A DNA stretch of 64,000 nt from contig NZ_DATFIP010000007.1 in the NCBI RefSeq assembly GCF_035270045.1, positions 1 through 64,000 on the forward strand. Direction: 5' to 3'. Shown here piece by piece: positions 35,975 to 45,447 of this stretch. Source of the stretch: Salibaculum sp035270045 (GTDB lineage: Bacteria; Pseudomonadota; Alphaproteobacteria; Rhodobacterales; Rhodobacteraceae). The first letter of the stretch is position 1. Each line of letters begins with the position of its first letter. A program made the position numbers and the translations under genes. The notes below the pieces were generated by a model, which was not told the DNA's origin, ran no database searches, and saw only the letters and a program-made list of their open reading frames with translations.

Positions 35975-35999
35975 TGGCCAACCATCTGCCCCACACGGT

Positions 36000-37202
36000 T
36001 TGACGGCCGGGTTCCTGTCGCTCTGGGCGGATGCGGCGCTGACCAGTGCCGGGTTCTTCTGGATGGCGTTCTGGGCCTTCGGGCTCGGCTATGTCATCAG
36101 TTCCGCCATCCAGCTGTTCGTGGGCCGCGCCCAGATGCGCCGCGCCATGGGCGACAAGCAGGCCCGCGCGGTGGCGCTGGCCACGTTTTTCGGGTTCATT
36201 TCCTCCTCCTGCAGCTTTTCGGCGCTGGCCACAACGCGGGCGCTCTTCGCCAAGGGGGCGGGGTTCGTTCCGGCGATGGCTTTCCTTCTGTCCTCGACCA
36301 ACCTCGTGATCGAGCTGGGCATCGTGATCTCGGTCTTCCTGAGCTGGCACTTCGTGGTGGCCGAATATGTCGGTGGGCTCCTGCTGATCCTGGCCATGTG
36401 GGGCATCGTTGCCCTGACCCGGCCCCGGCGCCTGATCGGTGCGGTGCGCGAGCGCTTGCAGGCCGACACGGACGAGGCCGACGCCGACCCCGCGGACCTG
36501 CTGAAGAGCCGGGCGGTCTGGTCGGACCTCGCAGGGCGCTATTTCGGCGAATGGCACATGGTCTGGAAGGACGTGACAGTGGGCTTCACCCTGGCCGGGA
36601 TCATTGCCGTGGTCGTCCCGGCCGAGTTCTTCACCTGGCTGTTTCCCGGCAGCGGCGCGGGGGCCGGGCCGCTGGCCGTCCTCGGCGATGCCCTGATCGG
36701 ACCGGTCGCCGCGTTCTTCACCTTCATCGGATCGATGGGGAACATCCCGCTGGCCGGGCTCTTGTTCGCGAACGGGGTCAGCATGGCGGGCGTGCTGGCC
36801 TTCATCTTTTCCGACCTGGTGGTATTTCCGGTGATCCGGGTGCACGCGACCTATTACGGCTGGCGCATGGCGCTCTATATCGCGGCGGTGTTCCTTGCGG
36901 CGCTGGTCGCGGTGGCGCTGGTGCTGCATTACGGCTTTCACGCCCTGGACATGGTCCCCGAGGCGGGGGCCGCCAGCCGCCGTGCCCCGGAAGAGCGGTT
37001 CTCAGTGGATTACACCTTCTGGCTCAACCTCGTCTTCGGGGCGATCACCGCCGCGTTCGGCTGGCTGGCCTGGAGGCGCCGGGGCCATGGTCATCAGCAT
37101 GACCACAGCCATGGCGGCGGGCTGGACCGGGTGCTGTTCTGGCTGGCCTGCCTGGCCTGGCTTTGGCTTCTGGCGGGGCTGGTGCTGGCCGCAGTGCTCT
37201 AG
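36000..37202 (+). CDS. Permease (UPF0718 / ArsP-like) with histidine-rich loop
   Basis: A 400-residue inner-membrane protein with about ten hydrophobic segments. The conserved helix SSSCSFSALATTRALF near residue 65, with the Cys and Ser/Thr pattern of the DUF318/ArsP permease family, and the GSMGNIPLAGLLFANG repeat near 245 support the call. A cytosolic or periplasmic loop GHGHQHDHSHGGG near residue 362 looks metal-binding. The TTG start at 36000 is uncertain; the first in-frame ATG at 36063 lies inside the first membrane helix. Substrate unknown. Its TAG stop overlaps the opposing gene's stop. Confidence 0.82.
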   Translation: MTAGFLSLWADAALTSAGFFWMAFWAFGLGYVISSAIQLFVGRAQMRRAMGDKQARAVALATFFGFISSSCSFSALATTRALFAKGAGFVPAMAFLLSSTNLVIELGIVISVFLSWHFVVAEYVGGLLLILAMWGIVALTRPRRLIGAVRERLQADTDEADADPADLLKSRAVWSDLAGRYFGEWHMVWKDVTVGFTLAGIIAVVVPAEFFTWLFPGSGAGAGPLAVLGDALIGPVAAFFTFIGSMGNIPLAGLLFANGVSMAGVLAFIFSDLVVFPVIRVHATYYGWRMALYIAAVFLAALVAVALVLHYGFHALDMVPEAGAASRRAPEERFSVDYTFWLNLVFGAITAAFGWLAWRRRGHGHQHDHSHGGGLDRVLFWLACLAWLWLLAGLVLAAVL

Positions 37203-37531
37203 GCCAGTTGGTCGTAGGCCTCCATGGCCTTGGCGCCGTACATGTAGCCCGGTCCGCCGTTCATCAGCACGCAGACATTGACCGTCTCGGCCACTTCGTC
37301 GCGGCTGGCCCCGGCCTGGATCGCGGCCTTGATGTGAAAGCCGATGCAATCGGTGCATTGCTTGGAAATGGCGATGGCCAGCGCCACCAGCTCCTTTTCC
37401 TTGGTGGCCATGGCGCCGGGGGCGAGGGCGGCTTCGTGCAGGGCATGAAAACCCTGTGCCGTATCGGCCTGTTCGGCGCGCATGGGGCGCAGGATGCCGG
37501 TGGTGTGGCGCAGGTCGTCTTTCCAGTTCAT
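37199..37531 (-). CDS. Carboxymuconolactone decarboxylase / AhpD-like protein
   Basis: A 110-residue all-helical protein with the AhpD-type CxxC motif CTDCIGFH near residues 60-67, so a peroxide or thiol-disulphide role is likelier than ring decarboxylation. The start at 37531 (MNWKDDLRHT) has AAGGAT upstream. It converges on the permease; the two TAG stops share the four bases CTAG at 37199-37202. Confidence 0.88.
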   Translation of the reverse strand: MNWKDDLRHTTGILRPMRAEQADTAQGFHALHEAALAPGAMATKEKELVALAIAISKQCTDCIGFHIKAAIQAGASRDEVAETVNVCVLMNGGPGYMYGAKAMEAYDQLA

Positions 37532-37674
37532 GGGGGGAATCCTTTGTTGGTTTCGGGCTTGTTCTAGACAGGGCTGGCGTCGCAAACCTTGCGCCAGATC
37601 AGGCGCTTGCCAAATGGAGTGCCAGCGGCGCCTTGCATCGGCGCGGTTCCGGCGAAATGGTGGCCAAAAACGAA

Positions 37675-37708
37675 AGAGCCGCGCCCGGATCCGGGTACGG
37701 CTCTTTCA
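37675..37708 (-). terminator. Intrinsic terminator of the pdh operon
   Basis: Outer stem AAAGAGCC (37675-37682) / GGCTCTTT (37701-37708) around an inner palindrome CCCGGATCCGGG (37686-37697). The outer stem supplies a U-rich end on the minus strand. It lies ~20 bp past the pdhC stop. Confidence 0.8.
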
Positions 37709-37726
37709 CATGCGGGGTGCCAACCG

Positions 37727-39055
37727 TCAGGCCAGCATCACCATCGGGTTCTCGAGGTTCTCCTTGATCGCGGCCAGCAATTGGGCCCCAAGTGCGCCGT
37801 CGATCACCCGGTGGTCGACGGACAGCGTCGTGGACATGACCGTCGCGGTGGTCAGTTCGCCGTCGGCGCCCACGACGGGCTTCTTGACGCCCGCGCCCAC
37901 GGCCAGGATTGCGCCGTGCGGCGGATTGATGACCGCGTCGAAGTTCTCGATCCCGAACATCCCGAGGTTCGAGATCGCGAAGCTGCCGCCGACGTATTCA
38001 TGCGGGGCGAGCTTGCCGTCGCGCGCGCGACCGGCCAGGTCTTTCATCTCCGAGGACAGGGCCGAGAGGGATTTCTGCTCGGCATCCTTGAGCACGGGAA
38101 CGAAAAGACCGTCATCCACCGCCACCGCGACGCCGACGTCCGACGGCTTGAGCCTGAGGATGCGATCGCCGGCCCAGACGGCATTGGCATTCGGAACGGA
38201 TTGCAGCGCCAGCGCGCAGGCCTTGATGATGAAGTCGTTGACGGACAGCTTGATTTCGCGGGATTCCAGTTGCTTGTTCAACTGGCCGCGGAATTCCAGC
38301 AGCGCGTCCAGCTCGATGTCGCGGCGCAGGTAGAAATGCGGAACCGTCTGCTTGGCCTCGGTCAGGCGGGCGGCGACGGTCTTGCGCATGCCGTTGAGCG
38401 TGACCTCTTCGTAGTCGCGCCCCTCGAACATCTTGCGCAGGGCCGCGGCATCCGGCCCGGCGGGCATGGCAGCGCCAGCGGCGGTGGCCTTTTCCGCGGT
38501 CTCTGGCGCCTTTTCGGCTTTCGCCTGCGGCTGCGCGCCCTCCAGGTCGGCCCTTATGATGCGCCCATGCGGGCCCGAACCGGTGATCAGGGTCAGGTCC
38601 AGCCCCTTGTCGGCGGCGATGCGGCGTGCCAGAGGCGAGGCGAAGATGCGCGTCCCGTCCTTGACCGGGGCGGCGGGGGCGGCTGTCGCGGTCTCGGAGG
38701 GGGCAGGGGTGTCGGGCGCGTCGGAGCCGCCCGGGGCGGCCGCCTCCTTGCCCGCGTCGGCCTTGGCCTCCGGGGCCGACGGGGATGCGGTCCCGGCATC
38801 GGCCATGTCCTCGCCCTCTTCGCCGATCACGGCGATGGGGGTGTTGACCTTGACGCCCTCGGTGCCCTCGCCCACGAGGATCTTGCCGATGACGCCCTCG
38901 TCCACCGCCTCGAATTCCATCGTGGCCTTGTCGGTCTCGATCTCGGCCAGCAGGTCGCCGGCATTCACGGTATCACCCTCCTTGACCAGCCACTTGGCGA
39001 GCGTGCCTTCCTCCATGGTGGGCGAGAGGGCGGGCATGAGAATTTCGGTTGCCAT
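37727..39055 (-). CDS. pdhC: Pyruvate dehydrogenase E2, dihydrolipoyl acetyltransferase
   Basis: Core of the pyruvate dehydrogenase complex; moves acetyl from lipoate to CoA. The 442-residue protein has one N-terminal lipoyl domain (1-80, lipoyl Lys in ETDKATMEFEA near 43), a Pro/Ala-rich linker, a peripheral subunit-binding domain (~130-170, SPLARRIAADKGLDL) and the catalytic domain with VDHRVIDGALGA near 415. AAGGAG precedes the start at 39055. Last gene of pdhA-pdhB-pdhC. Its lipoyl-domain DNA is nearly identical to that of pdhB. Confidence 0.97.
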   Translation of the reverse strand: MATEILMPALSPTMEEGTLAKWLVKEGDTVNAGDLLAEIETDKATMEFEAVDEGVIGKILVGEGTEGVKVNTPIAVIGEEGEDMADAGTASPSAPEAKADAGKEAAAPGGSDAPDTPAPSETATAAPAAPVKDGTRIFASPLARRIAADKGLDLTLITGSGPHGRIIRADLEGAQPQAKAEKAPETAEKATAAGAAMPAGPDAAALRKMFEGRDYEEVTLNGMRKTVAARLTEAKQTVPHFYLRRDIELDALLEFRGQLNKQLESREIKLSVNDFIIKACALALQSVPNANAVWAGDRILRLKPSDVGVAVAVDDGLFVPVLKDAEQKSLSALSSEMKDLAGRARDGKLAPHEYVGGSFAISNLGMFGIENFDAVINPPHGAILAVGAGVKKPVVGADGELTTATVMSTTLSVDHRVIDGALGAQLLAAIKENLENPMVMLA

Positions 39056-39066
39056 CGGGACGCTCC

Positions 39067-40440
39067 TTACCGGTAGGTGACTTGGTTCACGGCCTCGATG
39101 ACCTCGTCCGTGGTCACCAGGGCGTGGCGTTCGAGATTGGCCGCATAGGGCATCGGCACGTCCTTGCCGCAGAGGTTCAGGACCGGCGCGTCGAGGTAGT
39201 CGAAGGCGTGGGTCATCACATGGGCCGAAAGGTGGTTGCCGATGGCCCCAACGGGCCAACCCTCTTCCACGGTGACCATGCGGTTCGTCTTGCGGACGCT
39301 GTCGAGGACCGTGTCGTAATCCAGCGGGCGCAGGGTGCGCAGGTTGACGACCTCGGCCTGCACGCCCTCTTCGGCGAGCTTCTCGGCGGCCTCCATGGCA
39401 TAGGTCATGCCGATGCCGAACGAGACGATGGTGACATCCGACCCGGCGCGTTCGATACGGGCCTTGCCGAAGGGCAGGGTGAAATCGTCCAGCACCGGAA
39501 CTTCGAAGGAGCGGCCGTAGAGGATCTCGTTTTCAAGGAAAATCACCGGGTTGGGGTCGCGAATGGCGGATTTCAGCAGGCCCTTGGCGTCGGCCGCGGA
39601 ATAGGGGATCGCGACCTTCAGGCCGGGGATATGCGCGTACCAGGCGGAATAGTCCTGGCTGTGCTGGGCGCCGACGCGGGCGGCGGCGCCGTTCGGCCCG
39701 CGAAAGACCATTGGGGCCCCCATCTGACCGCCGGACATGTAGAGCGTCTTGGCCGCAGAGTTCACGATCTGATCAATTGCCTGCATGGCGAAATTGAAGG
39801 TCATGAATTCGACGATGGGCTTGAGCCCGCCAAAGGCCGCACCCACCGCGATCCCGGCAAAACCATGCTCGGTGATCGGCGTGTCCACGACGCGCTTGGG
39901 GCCGAACTTGTCCAGCAATCCCTGGGTGATCTTGTAGGCGCCCTCGTATTCGGCAACCTCCTCGCCCATGAGAAAGACGCCGCTGTCGCGCTCCATTTCT
40001 TCGATCATGGCGGTGTTGAGCGCCTCTCGCACGGTCATGGTGGTCATTTCCGTGCCCTCGGGCCAGTCGGGGCTCTGGTCGGCCTGGGGTGCTGCGGGCG
40101 CGGCCTTGGCCGGGGCCGGGGCCGGGGCGGCGGCCTGGTCCGGTTCCGGCGCCGCCGGCGTTTCAGCCCCGCTCGGGGCTGCTGCGTCCATGTCCTCGCC
40201 CTCTTCGCCGATCATGGCGATGGGAGCGTTGACCTTGACACCCTCGGTGCCTTCCGCGACGAGAATCTTGCCGATGACTCCCTCGTCCACGGCCTCGAAT
40301 TCCATCGTGGCCTTGTCGGTCTCGATCTCGGCCAGAATATCACCGGCGTTGACGGTGTCGCCTTCCTTGACCAGCCACTTGGCGAGCGTGCCTTCCTCCA
40401 TGGTGGGCGAGAGGGCGGGCATGAGAATTTCGGTAGCCAT
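39067..40440 (-). CDS. pdhB: Pyruvate dehydrogenase E1 beta with N-terminal lipoyl domain
   Basis: A 457-residue E1 beta subunit. Residues 1-80 are a lipoyl domain (ETDKATMEFEA near 43) almost identical to that of pdhC, then an Ala/Pro-rich linker, then the transketolase-like pyrimidine-binding domain (~140-310, LMGEEVAEYEGAYKITQGLL) and C-terminal domain. E1 beta with a lipoyl domain is known in alphaproteobacteria such as Sinorhizobium and Zymomonas. It lies between pdhA and pdhC with short gaps. Confidence 0.97.
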   Translation of the reverse strand: MATEILMPALSPTMEEGTLAKWLVKEGDTVNAGDILAEIETDKATMEFEAVDEGVIGKILVAEGTEGVKVNAPIAMIGEEGEDMDAAAPSGAETPAAPEPDQAAAPAPAPAKAAPAAPQADQSPDWPEGTEMTTMTVREALNTAMIEEMERDSGVFLMGEEVAEYEGAYKITQGLLDKFGPKRVVDTPITEHGFAGIAVGAAFGGLKPIVEFMTFNFAMQAIDQIVNSAAKTLYMSGGQMGAPMVFRGPNGAAARVGAQHSQDYSAWYAHIPGLKVAIPYSAADAKGLLKSAIRDPNPVIFLENEILYGRSFEVPVLDDFTLPFGKARIERAGSDVTIVSFGIGMTYAMEAAEKLAEEGVQAEVVNLRTLRPLDYDTVLDSVRKTNRMVTVEEGWPVGAIGNHLSAHVMTHAFDYLDAPVLNLCGKDVPMPYAANLERHALVTTDEVIEAVNQVTYR

Positions 40441-40455
40441 GTCTGTGATCCTCCC

Positions 40456-41466
40456 TCAGGCTTCCTGCGGAATTTCGGCCGCGTAGATATCGGTCCAGAG
40501 CGCGTCCAGATCGGGTTCGGGGCTTTCCTTGGCGAACTCGGCGCTTTGGTTGATGATCTCCTTGGTCTCCTTGTCGATGGCCTTGAGATCCTCTTCGGTG
40601 GCGTGCTCGCCCTCCAGCAGCATGGTGCGGATATGTTCGATGGGGTCGCGTTCCTCGCGCATCTTCTGGACCTCCTCGCGGGTGCGGTATTTCGCCGGGT
40701 CGGACATGGAGTGGCCGCGGTAGCGATAGGTCTTGATTTCCAGGATGTAGGGTCCCTTGCCCGCGCGGCAGTGCGCGACGGCCTTGTCGCCCGCCTCCTT
40801 GACCGCCAGCACGTCCATGCCGTCGACCATCTCGCCGGGGATGCCGAAGGCGGCGCCGCGCTTGTAAAGGTCGGCGCTGGACGTCGAGCGCTGCTGCGCT
40901 GTGCCCATGGCATACTGGTTGTTCTCGATGACGAAGATGACCGGCAACTCCCAAAGGGCGGCCATGTTGAAGGTCTCGTAGACCTGGCCCTGGTTGGCCG
41001 CACCGTCCCCGAAATAGGTGAAGGTCACGCGATCAGTCTCGTTGTACTTGTCGGCAAACGCCAGCCCCGCGCCCAGCGGGACGTTGGCCCCGACGATGCC
41101 GTGGCCGCCGTAGAAGTCCTTTTCCTTGGAAAACATGTGCATCGAGCCGCCCTTGCCGCCCGAATAGCCATCCGCGCGGCCGGTCAGTTCTGCCATGACG
41201 CCATTGGGGTCCATTCCGCAGGCCAGCATGTGGCCGTGGTCGCGGTAGGTGGTGATGCGCTTGTCACCCTCCTCGGCGGCGGCCTCCAGGCCGACGACGA
41301 CGGCTTCCTGGCCGATGTAGAGGTGGCAGAACCCGCCGATCAGGCCCATCCCGTAAAGCTGGCCGGCCTTTTCCTCGAATCGCCGGATCAGCAGCATGTC
41401 CTTGTAATAGGCCTTAAGGGCCTCGGCCGAGACGTTGGGTTTCTTCGTGGTCTTCTTCGCAGGCAT
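40456..41466 (-). CDS. pdhA: Pyruvate dehydrogenase E1 alpha
   Basis: Thiamine-diphosphate-dependent subunit that decarboxylates pyruvate together with E1 beta. The 336-residue protein has the TPP motif GDGAANQGQVYE near residue 165, GGKGGSMHMF near 105 and YRYRGHSMSDPAKYR near 245. The start MPAKKTTKKPN is typical of Rhodobacterales. First gene of the pdh operon; a palindromic operator-like site lies 26-45 bp upstream of its ATG. Confidence 0.97.
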   Translation of the reverse strand: MPAKKTTKKPNVSAEALKAYYKDMLLIRRFEEKAGQLYGMGLIGGFCHLYIGQEAVVVGLEAAAEEGDKRITTYRDHGHMLACGMDPNGVMAELTGRADGYSGGKGGSMHMFSKEKDFYGGHGIVGANVPLGAGLAFADKYNETDRVTFTYFGDGAANQGQVYETFNMAALWELPVIFVIENNQYAMGTAQQRSTSSADLYKRGAAFGIPGEMVDGMDVLAVKEAGDKAVAHCRAGKGPYILEIKTYRYRGHSMSDPAKYRTREEVQKMREERDPIEHIRTMLLEGEHATEEDLKAIDKETKEIINQSAEFAKESPEPDLDALWTDIYAAEIPQEA

Positions 41467-41491
41467 GGATCCTCCCCCTGACGCAGAGCGG

Positions 41492-41511
41492 ATAGTTTAG
41501 TATTAAACTAT
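41492..41511. promoter_or_regulatory. Palindromic operator-like site upstream of pdhA
   Basis: ATAGTTTA, four bases GTAT, TAAACTAT: a perfect 8-bp inverted repeat of A+T-rich sequence in a G+C-rich genome, ending 26 bp before the pdhA start and overlapping where the promoter should be. This is typical of a dimeric repressor site (for example GntR or MarR families). The regulator is unknown. Confidence 0.65.
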
Positions 41512-41612
41512 TCCTACAAGAGGGTCTGGCGAAAATCCACCGGGAATGTGGGGGCGCGGGGCCGGGGCGCGAAACCCCGCCTTGCGCGGGGCGCATGGCT
41601 TGACCCCGGGGC

Positions 41613-41912
41613 TCAGCGAATGACGATCTCGTCGGCGCGGATCAGGCCCAGCACCTCTCGGGCCTGTTCGTCCAGCAGGTCCAGGTCCAGGTAGCTGTCC
41701 GAGAGCCGGCGGGTCAGGTTTTCCATCCGGGCGACCTCTGCCTCCAGCACCGCCAGGCGCTCGGTCAGGTCGGCACCCTCGGCCTCGATCTCGGCACGCT
41801 TGAACACGCCGTAATCCCCCTGCACGGCGGCAAAGGTGAAATAGAGCCCCAGCAGCAACAGCCCGGTGAAATAGAGGATAGCGCCCAGGGGCGCGCGCCT
41901 GCGTGTGGTCAT
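41613..41912 (-). CDS. ftsB: FtsB/DivIC-type septum formation protein
   Basis: A 99-residue bitopic cell-division protein. One membrane helix (~11-29) is followed by a coiled coil (~38-75; GADLTERLAVLEAEVARMEN) and a short C-terminal DLLDEQAREVLGLIRADEIV segment matching the FtsB end. Its place between fda and pdhA on the minus strand is usual in Rhodobacterales. FtsB links FtsL and FtsQ in the divisome. Confidence 0.92.
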   Translation of the reverse strand: MTTRRRAPLGAILYFTGLLLLGLYFTFAAVQGDYGVFKRAEIEAEGADLTERLAVLEAEVARMENLTRRLSDSYLDLDLLDEQAREVLGLIRADEIVIR

Positions 41913-42034
41913 GTCTGCCTCGTCGATGCGGGGTCAGCCTGCCCCGCTTGGAAAACAGATTCGCACAGTCGATTCGCTTTGTGAATCCCCTTTTTCCCGC
42001 CCGGGCGGGCGTGCCGCGACGGCAACCGCTTCGT

Positions 42035-42925
42035 TCAGGTGCTGGAGGCCCGGAAAATGCTGTCGATCGAGGCGGCGATGGTGGCGTCGAATTCCGCGTC
42101 GGATTGCTGCGCTGACAGTCCCTCGGCCAGCGCCCGGCTGAAGCTGGCGATCATGCCGTGGTTCTGTTCCAGCAGCGCGTTGGCCTCGTCGCGGCCGTAA
42201 CCGCCCGACAGCGCCACAACCCGCATCACCTTGGGGTGGTCGATCAGCGGCTTGTAGTGGTTCGCCACTGTCGGCAGAGACAGTTTCAGCATGACCTCCT
42301 GGCCTTCGGGCAGGGCATCGAGACCCGACAGCAACTCGTCCATAAGGATATTCTCGGCCTCGGCCTTGTCGGAAATCGAGATCGTCACCTCGGGTTCCAG
42401 GATCGGCATGAGGCCATGGCGCATGATCTGTTCGCCATACTGGAACTGTTGGGCCACGTTGGCGCGAATGCCCGCTGCATTGGCCGCGTCGATGACCGAA
42501 CGCATCTTGGTGCCGAAGACCCCGTGACCCACCGCGCGTTCACACATGGTATCCAGCGTCGGGATGGGCTTCATCAGGCGCACGCCATTGCTTGCCTCCT
42601 CCAGCCCCTTGTCAACCTTCAGGAAAGGCACGACACCGCGCTGCTCCCACAGGAACCGCGCGCTCGGGATGCCGTCGATCTCGCGGTCCATGGTCATCTC
42701 GAACAGGATCGCGCCGATCACCTTCTCGCCGCTGAAGGCGGGCGACTTGACGATGCGCGACCGCATGGCGTGGACCATGTCGAACATCTCGGCCTCGCCG
42801 GAATACTCGTTTTCTGCGACGCCGTATTGCGCAAGGGCCTTGGGGGTGGAGCCACCCGACTGGTCCAGCGCCGCGATGAAGCCGGTGGCACTTCGCATCT
42901 GGTCGGCTTGGGCTTTGTCGGTCAT
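42035..42925 (-). CDS. fda: Fructose-bisphosphate aldolase, class I
   Basis: Schiff-base aldolase splitting fructose 1,6-bisphosphate into two triose phosphates. The 296-residue protein starts MTDKAQADQMRSATGFIAAL, with ALDQSGGSTPKAL near 19, ILFEMTMDR near 75 and PILEPEVTI near 175, the class I landmarks. The start at 42925 is chosen because GGAG lies seven bases upstream and it fits the family length; ATGs at 42952 and 42985 are less likely. It lies downstream of pgk on the same strand, linking two glycolytic/Calvin-cycle steps. Confidence 0.94.
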   Translation of the reverse strand: MTDKAQADQMRSATGFIAALDQSGGSTPKALAQYGVAENEYSGEAEMFDMVHAMRSRIVKSPAFSGEKVIGAILFEMTMDREIDGIPSARFLWEQRGVVPFLKVDKGLEEASNGVRLMKPIPTLDTMCERAVGHGVFGTKMRSVIDAANAAGIRANVAQQFQYGEQIMRHGLMPILEPEVTISISDKAEAENILMDELLSGLDALPEGQEVMLKLSLPTVANHYKPLIDHPKVMRVVALSGGYGRDEANALLEQNHGMIASFSRALAEGLSAQQSDAEFDATIAASIDSIFRASST

Positions 42926-43005
42926 GGTCGGCTCCGTCTTGTCTGTACTCATCAAGATTCTATGCCGGGCGCAAAGCCCCGGCAATCATGGTGGCGCTAA
43001 CGGCG

Positions 43006-44181
<1,176 letters not shown>

Positions 44182-44313
44182 CCCGGTCCCCTTTTGCCGC
44201 CTGTCTTGGTCGGCCCCGTGTCTGTGCTTTTACACCCCGCGCGTCAAGCGCGCGCTTGGCAAGGGCCGGGGGGCGGCATAGGTTGCGGCTGACAGACAGC
44301 CAAGGAGAACGGC

Positions 44314-44820
44314 ATGGCCGAGATCAAAGACCCCGAGAACACGATCCTCATCGAACTGGAAGGCGGCACCGTCACGGTCGAGCTTCTGCCCGATGTCGCG
44401 CCCAAGCACTGCGAACGGATGAAGGAACTGGCCCGCGCGGGTGCCTATGACGGCGTAATCTTTCACCGGGTGATCGACGGTTTCATGGCCCAGACCGGCG
44501 ATGTGCAGTTCGGCAACACCAACACCGGGTTCAACCCGTCGCGCGCGGGCACCGGCGGATCAGACAAGCCCGACCTTCCGGCGGAGTTTTCCAAGCTGCC
44601 GCATGACCGGGGCACCATCGGCGCGGCGCGCGCGGCCAACCCCAACTCGGCCAATTCTCAGTTTTTCATCAGTTTCAAGGACAATCACTTCCTCAACGGT
44701 CAATACACGGTCTATGGCCGCGTGATCGAGGGCATGGACCTGGTCGATGGCATCACGCGGGGCGAGCCGCCCCGCGATCCCGACCAGATGGTCAGCGTGA
44801 AGGTGGCCGCCGATGCGTAG
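44314..44820 (+). CDS. ppiB: Peptidyl-prolyl isomerase, cytoplasmic cyclophilin
   Basis: A 168-residue cyclophilin without a signal peptide. Catalytic/binding motifs FHRVIDGFMAQTGD near residue 50, NPNSANSQFFIS near 108 and LNGQYTVYGRVIEGMD near 128 are intact. AAGGAG precedes the ATG. The last 8 bases overlap the start of a second cyclophilin gene, so the two are co-expressed. Confidence 0.96.
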   Translation: MAEIKDPENTILIELEGGTVTVELLPDVAPKHCERMKELARAGAYDGVIFHRVIDGFMAQTGDVQFGNTNTGFNPSRAGTGGSDKPDLPAEFSKLPHDRGTIGAARAANPNSANSQFFISFKDNHFLNGQYTVYGRVIEGMDLVDGITRGEPPRDPDQMVSVKVAADA

Positions 44821-45370
44821 TCTCGCCCTTGTCCTGGCCCTGACGGGCACGCAGGCCGCCGCCACGGGGCTGGAAATCGACGTCGCGGGCGAGGCCAACG
44901 GCACCATCGCCATCGACTTGTTCGAGGAGACCGCACCGGCCCACGCCGACCGGATTGCCACTCTGGCCGCCGATGGCGCCTATGACGGCGTGGTCTTCCA
45001 CCGGGTGATCGACGGTTTCATGGCCCAGACCGGCGACGTGCAATACGGCGACCGTGCGGCCGACGGCTTCGACATGCGCCGCGCCGGCACCGGTGGCTCG
45101 GACATGGGCAATCTCGGGGCCGAGTTCTCGGACGAGGTGTCCTTTGATCGCGGCACGGTCGGCATGGCCCGGGCGGCCGATCCCGACAGCGCCAACAGCC
45201 AGTTCTTCATCATGTTCGCCCCCGCACCCCACTTGGACGGGCAGTATACCGTCGTCGGAGAGGTGACCGCGGGCATGGACGTGGTGGATGCCATCAAGCG
45301 CGGCGCAGGCCGCAACGGCGCGGTGATCGGGGAACCCGACTGGATGGCGCAGGTGCGTGTCACCGACTGA
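44813..45370 (+). CDS. ppiA: Peptidyl-prolyl isomerase, exported cyclophilin
   Basis: A 185-residue cyclophilin with a short N-terminal signal sequence (MRSLALVLALTGTQAAA; cleavage likely near residue 17), so probably periplasmic. The catalytic FHRVIDGFMAQTGDVQ and DPDSANSQFFIMF motifs match the preceding paralogue. It overlaps that gene by eight bases. The pair is best explained by tandem duplication followed by gain of an export signal. Confidence 0.93.
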   Translation: MRSLALVLALTGTQAAATGLEIDVAGEANGTIAIDLFEETAPAHADRIATLAADGAYDGVVFHRVIDGFMAQTGDVQYGDRAADGFDMRRAGTGGSDMGNLGAEFSDEVSFDRGTVGMARAADPDSANSQFFIMFAPAPHLDGQYTVVGEVTAGMDVVDAIKRGAGRNGAVIGEPDWMAQVRVTD

Positions 45371-45447
45371 CATCCGATCACGTTCGGGTCAGGGGGGCTG
45401 GGCCGCGTGGCCCGGCCCGGGCAGAGTAGGGGCAGGAGGACGGCCCC

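Noticed and set aside
39049..41481. An 810-codon open frame on the plus strand
   Set aside because: It is antisense to pdhA, pdhB and pdhC, has no recognisable protein motif and arises from the high G+C codon bias of the real genes.
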